A stretch of 64,000 nt of DNA from Trogon surrucura. Lineage: Eukaryota > Chordata > Aves > Trogoniformes > Trogonidae. Location: assembly GCA_020746105.1 (NCBI GenBank), contig CM036617.1:43739898-43803897 (forward strand), written 5' to 3'. Under the pieces are notes generated by a model. The model did no database searches and was not told where the DNA came from. It saw only the letters and a list, made by a program, of their open reading frames with translations. The translations under genes and the position numbers were made by a program. Shown here piece by piece: positions 22,796-33,962 of the stretch; positions within the stretch are counted from its first letter, which is position 1, and every line of letters starts with the position of its first letter.

Positions 22796-24174
22796 AACAT
22801 ACTGAAAATAGGACCTCATAATCGGCACATCATTAATCAAAGACGATTGAAATATCCTTTTTAAAGGAGGAATATTAGTTATTTCTGTAAACATTAAAAA
22901 TAGAAGTTTTGGTTATAAAAATATTTTAGGAGAAAAGTATATACTGTTTCTTTGAAACATTTTTGAAACATTTTTTTATGCATTGCTTGAGAGATGGGCT
23001 GTGATCATTGACAATGATGTGACTCTAGTAACAAGAATACCCTAATTAACTTTTTCTTTTTCATACATATTTTTCAAGTTAAATCTCTCGGGTTTTTTTA
23101 AGATCCTGGAAGATATGTGCATTATGGAAAAAAATAAATACATATATTCATATTCATTATTGCTACTATGCAAATATTTCTAGAAAATACATTAATATAA
23201 ATGTCTTATTGTCATTTTAAACAAATGGATTTGCAAACTTCACATCACCTAATAATTTTCTGTGGCTAGGAAAAAATAGTTGCTGTACATCTCTTGGGGA
23301 ATGGATGCAATCTGTCTCTTATTTCACCTTTGCAACCTCTGAACATATATCCATAAGACTAAAAATATGTTGTATCTCCACAACTTTATATGCAAGGATC
23401 ATTAATAATGAATTCCTCAAATATACAATGATCACAGTATCTCTGTAAGCACTTAAGTGTGTTTATAGTGGTTTATCTAAGGGTTGTAAGAAGTGTCATT
23501 TTGTTCTTGTTGTTAAGGTTACATTTTTCCAACATGTTAGCAGCAGCAAGACTTTACACACCATAGCTCTCACTAGGGAATTTCAGTCACAGACAATACC
23601 TTCTTGCTTTCTTATTACACTGCATGGTACTGCCCTGGTTGAATCACTGTCAGCCACTAGATATAGCCAAAATGTCAGCAGCTGTGATGAAGAGAAGGAA
23701 AAAGAAATAACTTGCCATACAAAGTCTTATACTGTGATGTTTTATAAAGCCAATGCTGTCAGTCAATGCCCATCAGTACTGCCTGCGAAAAGCACAGGGC
23801 TGAGTATTGATTTAATTAACTGGAGTTGAGATAAAGTTCACTTACATGGGGCAATAATTCACAAGATGTTCACAGGATTTCACAGAATGTGTTGTGAGAA
23901 AGCGAAAACGCAGAACTGAATGGATGGGACACAGCCGTGGAGTCAGTGACTGACAGACTAACAGACAAGACTGCATATGTATCAAGCATCTGGGCAAAAT
24001 GTTTTGTGTTACTGAGGTTTTAGAAACAATATACAGCGGAGTCAGTTCTACTTTCTCTTTCCATCATCAGGTGCCAATACAGATCAGGAAACTAATTAGA
24101 TCAGCATTTGCTCTGTGGTCCTCAGAGAAATAATACCTTTTAATATAATTGTCTTTAACTGAACATGATGGTCT
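22796..24174. other. AT-rich non-coding stretch
   Basis: No gene or transposable element was recognised. The part 23735-23870 is a possible conserved non-coding element and is described in the findings. Confidence 0.5.
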
Positions 24175-25212
24175 TTTAAAAATGTTGAAGGAAAGAAGTC
24201 AGAGAGTTGTGGTCAATGGGACAGAATCTATTTGGAGGTCTGTATATAGTGGAGTCCCTCGGGAGTCGGTACTGGGACCAGTACTATTCAACATATTTAT
24301 CAAAGACCTGGATGAGGGATTAAAGAGCACTGTCAGCAAGTTTGCTGACACAAAACTGGCTGGAGTGGCTGAGACACTAGAAGGATGTACTGCCATTCAG
24401 CGAGACCTAGACAGGCTAGACAGTTGGATGGGAAAAAAATTAATGAAATACAACAAGGGCAAGAGTAGAGTCTCGCACCTGGAAAGAACAACCCCAAGTA
24501 CCACTATAGATAGGGGACAGACCTACTGGAGAGCAGCATAGGGCAGATGGACCTGGGGGTTCTGTGGAAAGCAGGATGACCATGAGCCAGCAATGTGCCC
24601 TCATGGCTAAGGAGGCCAATGGCATCCTGGAGTGTATTAGAAGGGGAGTAGCTAGTAGGTCAAGAGAGGTTCTCCTCCTTCTCTCCTCTGCCCTGGTGAG
24701 GCCACATCTGGAATGTTGTGGACCTCTCAGTTGAAGAAAGGCAGGGAACTGCTTGAGGGAGTCCAGCGCAGAGCCACAAAGATGATTTAGGGAGTGGAAC
24801 ATCTCCCTTATGAGGAAAGGCTGAAGGAGCTGGGTCTCTTTAGCTTGGAGAAGGCTGAGGGGTGACCTCATTCATGTTTATAACTATGTAAAGGATGAAT
24901 GTCAGGGGGATGGAGACAGGCTCTTCTCAGTGATGTTCAATGATAGGACAAGTGGCAATGGGTGCAAGCTGGAGCATAGGAGGTTCCACAAATACATAAG
25001 GAAAAACTTTTTCACTGTGAGGGTGATAGAGTACTGAAATGGGCTGCCCAAAAAGGTTGTGGAGTCTCCTTCTCTGGAGACATTAAATCAGCCTGGACGC
25101 GTTCTTGTGTGACCTTACTCCTGCTCTGACAGGAGGGTTGGGCTAGATGACCTTTTGAGTCCCTTCCAACCCCTACCAATCTGTGATTCTGTGATTCTGT
25201 GATCGTGTGATA
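24175..25212 (+). mobile_element. CR1: CR1 LINE, 3' kilobase, RT catalytic box lacking one Asp codon
   Basis: It covers the same part of ORF2 as the copy at 3936. The frame at 24149-24541 has [20 protein letters not shown] followed by KFADTKLAG (24338-24364) where CR1 normally has FADDTKL, so one aspartate codon is missing. It continues through [20 protein letters not shown] and then breaks. Later segments appear in other frames: [20 protein letters not shown] around 24580-24640 and [11 protein letters not shown] near 24810. The tail has GGTTGGGCTAGATGACCTTT and ends in TTCTGTGATTCTGTGATCG at about 25205. It is inactive, 5'-truncated and frame-broken. Confidence 0.92.
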
Positions 25213-28200
25213 ATACCACCAGTGGCTCAAAGACCCATCTGTTAAGCTACTTAGGTGACTTGCTTTATGAGCCTGATTGTATTATTTATTGCCTTGTATG
25301 TTTTTATTACATTGGAACAACTCTAGGAAAATGAATGCCTGTGAAAATAATAAAAACCAAGTTCATTTTTAACTACAAGCAATTAACAAGCTCTCTTTTC
25401 CACTTTCAGCATGTACCAGTGCTATTTTTATATATGTGTGCCTATGTATGTGGTTGTGTGTCTACTGTTACTAAAATATTAAGTGTTGCACTAAATTCAC
25501 TTTTAAATCTTGAAATTTATGGCTCAGTATAGAAACAAGAAATATTCCCACGAGATTCTCTCATTTTATACCAGAGTTGCTTTTAAAATTTTGGTGAATC
25601 TTGTGTTAGATTTCAGTGTTCGAAAGCTCTTCTGGGAAGAGAAAAAGCTGCTGACTTTTACTTCTAGGAGGCTGGTTGCAGAGTATTCCTTGCTGCAGAC
25701 CTTTGTTTGCCCACCTTATTGTTGGCAACACCTCAGGTCTGCTATTGTCCTACAATAATGCCAGCCTGCCCTCATCTCCACGTCTAATACAACTATTTCT
25801 ATTTTTGATGAAGGACATTAGCCAGTATTTGTTTCCCATATATAATTGCAGGGGGTTCAGTGGATCATACAAAGATCAGAAGGAAGTTTTATATATATGC
25901 AGACACACGCATACAGCTACAGATATCAAAGCTATACATACACATATATGTATTTCTATACATATTTATGTTTATGTACAGTCATAGGTACATTTATACG
26001 TATATATAGAATCAAAACTAGATCTATTGTATAAAAAATACAATATACTAGACAACATAAAATTATTTAAGAAACTTATTTTGAAAATAGGTCAACTGGA
26101 GTAAAACATTTTTGAAGTATAAAAATACCATTGTCTTTCAAGATTACAATACTTCTTTTTCTCCTCAAAAATTTTACGAGTCATTTGTCTTAAAGCAGTA
26201 TGCTGAAGAAACTATTCATGTTTTGTTCTGTAATCTTGACAAGGAATAGTGCATTTTGTTTGTCAGGAGGCAGCTGAGTATGTAATTATTCAGACACTAA
26301 CAGAATTTTATTCATGTATAATAAAATTCATACAGCTGTTGTGCACAATTCTATCCTTCATTGGCTCAATGTGTTTATATAAAGCACAAATGATGTGACG
26401 GACTCTTCATAAACTGTGTTTAAGTGTCGGGGACTTCACTAACACATCCCAGGTACAGATGGCTCTGGTGACTCGAAAATGCACATGGAACAATGTAGGA
26501 AGCCAACTTTTCTGGTAAGGACTAAAAGAAATAAAAAGATGGAGACAGGTAGTTGGGTTTTTTTGTGTGTGTGAAGAATGTAACAGAGAATCCCCTTTCG
26601 ACAGTAAAAGACAGTTTATATGGAAATGTGTTTTCTTCCCAATGCAGCCTGCCAATTTCTTTTTCAATCCTTGTAGTGAAAAGCTCTTAAATATTAGAGA
26701 AGGACAAAACTAGGAGATAATCAAATAAAACTCCTTAGCACAGAGTGAAGGTTAAATACAGGTAACAACTTTCAGAATGTCTTCAAAAGTCACAGAGAAG
26801 GAAATGAAATCTTTATACATGAATGAATTAAAAAAAATTAAGATGACCTTTAAAAATAATAAGAGTTAAACACTGCATGATTTAACAGTTATCCAAATGA
26901 CCTTCATTGTGACTCTTGGCCATACAGAAGTGGTGCAGAAGCATCCTTTAGCTCAGGCTCTGGGGTTGCTAAAAACAAGAAGAGCAGAAATAATCTAAAT
27001 TCTTTCCCTTACATTCTTTCTTCAAGCATGGCAATTAGTCACTGTTGGAGACAGGGTATTGTTTTAAAAGAACATTTATTCTTCTCTGTAAGGATATTAT
27101 TATCTTATGACACAACCCACCCATCTTAATTTTCAGAGCTACATTTTAATACATAATCTCTTCCAATGAAAGAGTTTTCCTGAACAAATATGGACAATAT
27201 AAAGACTCTTCCCTGACAGTGTTTGGGAAGTCTTTCTAATTGACATAATATTTCAGAAAACAACGCTAAGCAAGATTTTGCTTTTATCATTTGTTTGTGG
27301 AGTACAGCAACAGCAGAGGAAAACCTTTTTTTTTGATATATATCTAGTAATTTTGTTAGTCCTTAATTTTATATTTTATCTCAAAGCTATTCTGTCTTCT
27401 TACCTTCTGTAGTTCCTAGTTAAGGATATGTTTGGCTTCACAGCAAAATAGCTGTATAAATTTTTCATGATTCACTGCATGTTTGAGACCATTTATGCAA
27501 AGTAACCAGTGTAAAAGCGGTTTGAATTGCTTTAGTTAGCAATATTCCTTAGCTTTTTACAGGCACTGGCTCTATTCCTTGTTGTTATTTTCTGTGATAG
27601 CAAAGATATATTATCAAATGTCCAATTTATTGGTCTAACTTACATTCATTACAAACTTTGTTCACTTTTAGCACAGCAATACTTAGAGCATGATAGATAC
27701 TCATAATGTATTCATTTTAAATTCCTTAACAAATTTTTTTGTTGTTGTTTTTTGGGCAGGTTTTCATCTTCTTTGTTCCACATGCTTTATCAAATAACAC
27801 TTGTCACATGAGCCTGTCACTTTTGTGGAATGTCAGGATGCTTTACATGTTCAATAAAAATACGAAATAAAAATACAAAATAAATAAGAAACAAATTCCC
27901 TTCTTTCACTTTTACAGGTTTCTGACAATGCATTTTTGATGATGCTTTCTATAGTACATTTTGATGTGACACTGACACATAAGCTTTTTTCATTCTTTTG
28001 GTTTTTGTTTGCTTCCCCTTGCCATACATTTATAAATACAAGAATCTTGTACTTCATCAATATATGTTGAAAATGGGAGAGAAAGAAAGATTAGTAAAAC
28101 AAATATTGAAATTATAATGGTCCAAATCAATATCGGTTCTGAGGTAATCTCAGAAGAACTGAAGAAAGGTTAGTTGAATAACAAATGGTTCAGGAATAAA

Positions 28201-29797
28201 GTGTGCATTATGTTCTACCTCATCCAGAGGTAGAGAGGAAGAGAAAATTGGTTGAAGATAAAGAGAATGGAAGCGTGCATAAGTAGGAAATGACTGTAGC
28301 TTTAGAAATATACAATGCACACATTTGAGGGTTGTAAATACTTAAAAGGATGAAAAGAAGGTGTAAATACACAAGAGGGTGCAAAGACATCAAATATCTT
28401 ATTGAAAATAATAGTAAATGAAGAGGCAAGAGCAATGATATGCATATAAGCAGATCTGAAGGAAGCAGAAGAGAATCAAATAGAAAACATCCAGTTACAA
28501 AAAGGAAAAAAAAAAAAGATGAGAAACTATAAAATAATCATAAATAAAAGCATAAAATAATGAAAAAAATAATCAAGTGAAAAAAGGTAGCATTATATGT
28601 ATAGCATAGAAAACATGGAGATTACAAAGAATAGAGTAACAATAGCATACTTTAGTAACAATAGCGTATCTTATGCTGACTTCTATTCACTATATGTGTT
28701 TCACTGTCACTAGGTGTCCTGATTTGAGAGAAGAATAAAGTATGTGTGAATTTTTTTTACTTTGTTTAATTTTTGTTGTCCTGTTTTCTCTCTTAAAATC
28801 TTCTTAAAATACAGTTTTGTATGATTGCATACATTGTTATTTACTGTAGGTCAAATTTAATGTTACTTTATTTCTGAATTAATCCCAAGTAATCGTTTGT
28901 TTAATGGAACTATCAGACTTACTCTTCTTATTTTCTGGGGAGAAAAAGAAGAAGAAAAAATATATTAGTTTGACTGAACTTTTTAAAATTCTCAATGTAA
29001 TGCCTTCTATAGTTTTGCCATGTGTGGGCTTCATGTAGGTTGGTGATTTGTGTCCACTAAACCCCAACATCAATCTTATCACTCCAGCAATAACCTAACA
29101 TTCCTCCATCCCTATGCAGTTTACAACACTATTGGATTGTTCCAACCTCCTCAGGCAAATCTTTACTGTATCTCATATTTTCTTTCCCTCTGCCATTGTA
29201 TTGACCCTTAGCATTGTATGCTGTAACAACATCAACGCGATATATGGCTGCGTAGTACAATATCCCAGTTTGCCAAAGGACTCATGTTTGTTGTCAATGT
29301 ACACGTGTTTTTCACATAAAGCATTCAAATGTTTGTTACTAAACAAATAAGTGAATACTATCTGGTTTATTCATTAGACCTATATTCTTCCCTTTGTAAC
29401 ATGTTATTAAAGTTCTGATATAACTTAAGAATTTTTGTTTTGATCTTTTAATTGAAAACTATGTCTTTTCATAAAGTCCACTGCAGACAAAAAGTATTTT
29501 CTGAAAGAAAAAAAAAAAAAGCTTTTTTGAAAACCTATCAATCTGCTCAATTCTTATGGTAGAGTCAGATGTAGTGCAGTGTTGGCTGCACTCCAGCAAC
29601 AGAGGATCTGAACATAGTACGAGGCAGAATGGAAGCCCCTCAGATTGACAGCCTATGTTTTTGCTCATGGAAACCATGCACCAAAAGAGAAGCAGCAGAA
29701 AACTAAATATCACTTTTAAAAATGCAAGCATACTTGGCTCAATATTATTGACTGGGTGCTTCAGAAGACAAAAAATATATGCATATATATCTTCATC
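25213..29797. other. Repeat-poor AT-rich stretch
   Basis: In 4.6 kb I recognise no CR1, LTR or gene. Simple-sequence patches occur: alternating A/T and C/A text at 25860-26010, a G/T patch at 26553-26570, an A-rich run at 28501-28518 and A12 near 29509. The frames at 25676-25987, 27851-28060 and 29459-29803 have no recognisable protein features. Confidence 0.55.
25862..26010. repeat. Interrupted ATAT/ACAC simple-sequence region
   Basis: Short TATATATG, ACACACG and ATACATACAC-like tracts alternate over about 150 bases. They are too interrupted to call one microsatellite. Confidence 0.5.
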
Positions 29798-30401
29798 TGT
29801 CATGGTTTAACTGCAGCTGGCAACTAAACACCACCCAGTCACTTGCTCACTCCCTTCCTGAAGCAGGATGGACAGAGAAGTCTAAAAGCAAGAATTCTTC
29901 TGGGTTGAGATAGGAAGAGTTAAATAATTAATATAAAGTAAAATAAAGATTATTTAATAATAATAAATAGTAATAACAACTACTAGTAATAATTAAAAGG
30001 AAAATAACAGAGACACAAATAAAAACAAAGAAATTATGCAAATTAAAATAATTGCTCACCACCAACCAACCAAAGCCTAGCTAGTCCCTAAACAACAGCC
30101 CTCTGACCAACCTTCCTTGTATTTTTTTGCTGAGCATGACACCACATGGTCTGGGATATCCCTTTGGTTGTTTGGGATCAGCTGTCCTGGCTGTGCCCCT
30201 TCCCAACTCCTGATGTACCTGCAGCCTACTCGCTGGTGGGGTGGGGTGAAGAACAGAAAAGACCTCTATTCTGTGTAAGCACTGCCCAGAAGTAACTAAA
30301 ACATCCCTGTGTTATCAACAATTTCCAACACAAATTCAAGAGATAGCCCCATACTAGCTACTGTGAGGAAAGTTAACTCTACCCCAGCCAAAACTAGAAT
30401 A
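29798..30401 (-). mobile_element. LTR I: solo LTR, 0.6-kb family, perfect TCATC target duplication
   Basis: The left end is TGTCATGGTTTAACTGCAGC and the right end CCAGCCAAAACTAGAATA. In LTR sense (minus) it opens with TATTCTAG for the family TGTCCTGG. The flanks are identical: TCATC at 29793-29797 and 30402-30406. The interior is A/T-rich with ATAATAATAA repeats (about 29950-30000), then CACCACATGGTCTGGGATAT, a block shared in reverse with LTRs D, E and F (AAAGGGATATTCC...). No retroviral interior is attached. Confidence 0.92.
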
Positions 30402-32869
30402 TCATCTTGTATACATTTTGGCTATTCTTGGTTGTTTAGACACAAACTATAGGTGTATTCTAAGATGTTTGCAACTTATATGCTGTTTATCCAGCATATA
30501 TTTATATATGAACAACTTCAAATGTCTGGTTTCAGTCCTTCCTGTGCTGTTGGAGAAACACACCACATGTGTGTATATCTATAGAAAAATGTAGAAAGCA
30601 TTTTGCAATGAGATCACATTAATTTTCTTACTGTCATGACTCTGAAAAGTTTGAAGTCACTTTGCTCAAATTTTAAATCATAAAAATATAACCTTGTTTT
30701 GGAAAACACAGAAAAAGTATAAAGATGTCTGTAGGAAGCTGTGGGTGTGTATGGATTGGAAAGCTGGTACACAGTATTCATTCAATTTTAAATGTAGTCA
30801 TTCCTTCTGTACATACATGTGTGTACATTATACACATCCTACAGGTCTTCCCAGAACTCTTCCTGAAATAAGTCTACAAAGTCTTTCTTCTTATTTTGCT
30901 ACAAGATACATAAAACTAAATCTAAATATTTTATGAGATAAAGGTTAAATAAGGTACGTGTGTACAGTGATGGCCTTAAAAGCTGTTTGAAAATACGTAT
31001 TCAAGATGTCAATTACTAAAAAAACAAGAAAGCCCAATTTTCAGACATTCTCACAACTTGCCCATATAGGGTAGAATTCTTTTCACCTAACTTTTGCTTG
31101 TCTGCAGTGTAAATATTTACATCTGAGGTAGTCACAGTAGACCCCTTGTTCAACACAGAGAAATAGGTACTTTGGGGATAAAATTACTAGCTTTCTAAAG
31201 TAGTCTAAACAAATTCGGCTGAACTGTGCACTTAAAGGTGTCCTGTTTCCACTGTGCATGGAAGGAGTCCATTTTGTTTCACTCATACATAGCTATCTAC
31301 TCTACAGATATTTAAGTTGGGTAGTATTAATGTAGATCCTATGAAATGAGACCAGAGGTACAAGATCCCTCTGTGCTCATTAGCTCAAAGTGAGAACAAG
31401 AAGGATTGGCCAGTTCTGATTTCTTTTTGATAGCTGACCCTCACATTCTGGAAAAGAAGTCGTAGGATTCTGAGCAGTTCTGGAAATTCAGTCTTTCAAC
31501 AAAAAAATGAGATTTTTCAGTAGTCCTGTTTTCATGATTTATCTTATCTGATGTAAATAATTTACAGTATTATATGTGAGAACAGCAGGTCTGAGTGGGC
31601 TGGTGTGAGATTTGGGTCTAAAATGAGGGCTGTCTTTTCTAATGAGGGGCAGTTGAGAGCTACCATATGCTCCTAACTTTCAAATTAGTAGAGCCATCTG
31701 TTAAACAAGTTGTTATTTTCTTTTTTTTTATTATTTTACTTTTTTATTTTATAATTAAATTTAATTATTAAGCAATGGTCTTACTTCTAAGTTCTTTACC
31801 TGGAGTTTTCAAAGCTGTTAAAATTATATTCATCAGCTTTTGACTAAGATATAGATCTCCTAGAAATACACAAAGATCATAAACTTCTCTCCATAAGAGA
31901 TTGGTTCATTACTTATTATTTATGGTCTTTCACATTACAGAAGCTGAAAACCTGCAGATCTCAGCTTAGCTATTCATATATTTATGTTTGAAACCTATCA
32001 AAACCTATTAAAACCCACAAATATATTTGTCTACATGGCAAAAATTGTCAGGTCTCACAGAGGTTTAAAAAAACATGCATGGAGGAAATTTGTATTTCCA
32101 GAAGTCATGACTCTATCCACTCTTTCTACACAAAATAAGTGTGTGTTATTTTTACCAAAAAAACCAAAACCAAACAAAAAACTCACAACCAAAATCAAAA
32201 CCAACACACAGTAAATGATATTATTTTTTTAAATGGAATTGACTTATTTCAGAATTTGCTGTGTGGTAAAAATGTAGTAGTTTCGGTAATTTTAGGAGTG
32301 TGTAACTGTTCAGAAACCTAAACTTTTGCCCATCAGTAGAGTTAAAGTTTGCCTTGGACATATTAACAACTTCAACTTTTTCATTTGGACATGTATTTGT
32401 TACGTGCAAATTGGTTATAAGAACTTATTTGTAACTACTTCACACACCTTTACTTGTGCTCCTTTCTTAATTTATCTTTTTCTAGTGTAAAAGACCTATA
32501 ATTTAAAAAAAAAAAAAAAAATCTTTCTCCACTCATTCAATGGATCTTAAGTTACAGTTCCATGTTGCCTGAAATGTCACAATTCTTTTCCTTCCCTTGC
32601 TCATCCTCTGCACCTCTCATTTTCATGCTTCAATTGTCCCCAGCATAACAACTCCTCTGCACCTCATATTCAGTTTAAACAGAAAGTCTTCAGTTGTATT
32701 TGCTTAGAGAAATCAACTAAGAATTGAAAACCTTATCTGCACATCACTGCTAATTGTGAGAGAAACATGGGGAGCTGCAGATTTACAGATCTTACAGAAA
32801 TTCTCAGTTGATGAAGTTTTCTGTATGCCATCTCTAGTTGTTATATTTGGCTACACTACACTAAATTCC
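30402..32869. other. AT-rich non-coding stretch
   Basis: No gene or transposable element was recognised in 2.5 kb. There is a T/A-rich patch at 31715-31765 and an A17 run at 32505-32521. Confidence 0.55.
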
Positions 32870-33962
32870 TAGTTCAGCCTGATCTCTGTGCCTGGTAAGA
32901 TCATGGAACAGGGTAAGATATGTCAAGGCATATAGATGACAGTGATGTGATTAGAGGCAGCCAACATGGCTTCATCATGAGCAAATCATGCCTAATTTAT
33001 TTGCCTTCTTTGATGGAGGATGGAATGATTGCATCAGTAGGTGAAGAGCTACTTTAACTTCTGTATGGCCTTTGACAAGGTTCCACATAACATCCTTGTC
33101 ACTGAATTGGAGACATATGGGTTTGATAGGTTAACTGTTTGATGGGTGAGGATTTGGCTGAATGGCTGCTTTAAACGGTTGCAGTCAAAGTCTCTTTGTC
33201 CAAATGGAAATCAGTAACAAGTGGTGTGTCTTAGGGTTCTGTACTGGGACAGGTACTGTTAAATATGTTATTAATGACAGTGTGGGTGACACCAAGCTGA
33301 GTGGTACAGTTGATTCACTAGAGAGAAATGATGTCATCCAGAAACAACATGATAGGCTTGAGGAGTGAGACTATGTGAAGTTCATGAAGTTCAATAAAGT
33401 GAAGTGAAAGGTCCTGCATCTCGATTTGTACAATCCCCCAAATCAGTACTGACTAGAGATGAATGGATGGAGAGAAGCCCTCCTGAGAAGGTCTCGGGGA
33501 TGCTAATGGATGAAAAGTTAGATATGAGCGGGCAGCATATGCTTGCATCCCAGAAAGCCGATCACATCCTAGGCTACATAAAGGGGAGGTGATTCTTCCT
33601 CTCTGTTTTCATGAGACCCCACCTGGAGAACTGCAACCAGCTCTGGGGTCATAGAAGGACATGCACTTGTTGGAGCAGGTCCAGAGGAGGGCCACAAAAA
33701 TGGCAAATTCAGATTGGACATAAGGAAGAAATTTTCTACTGTGAAGGAGGTGAGACACTGGACCAGCTTGCCCAGAGAAGTTGTGAATGCCCTTTTATTA
33801 GAAGTTTCCAAGGTCAGGTTGGATGTGGATTTGAACAACCACATCTAATAAAAGATGCCTCTGCCCATTGCAAGGGTATTGAAACTAAATGATCCTTAAA
33901 GGTTCTTTCAGATCCAACCCATTCTATGATTCTATCATCCTATCATCTCATCATTCTGTGAT
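32870..33962 (+). mobile_element. CR1: CR1 LINE, most 5'-extended copy in the window, heavily decayed
   Basis: This copy reaches further upstream in ORF2 than the others: text equivalent to the palm appears as SQHGFIMSKSCLIYL (about 32960-33005), MAFDKVPHNILVTELETYGF (about 33064-33125) and the DTKLSGTVDSLERND segment (33286-33330). Stops and frame changes break it at several places. The first Asp-containing YADD-type box is lost (the text before DTKL reads NDSVG). Later parts are deleted or shortened near 33690, where the tail jumps to IQIGHKEEIFYCEG. The tail contains CATTCTATGATTCTATCATC and ends at about 33962. Confidence 0.88.

Noticed and set aside
25676..25987. 103-codon plus-strand frame
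   Set aside because: Its C-terminal part is translated simple sequence (ACAC/ATAT), a common source of false frames.
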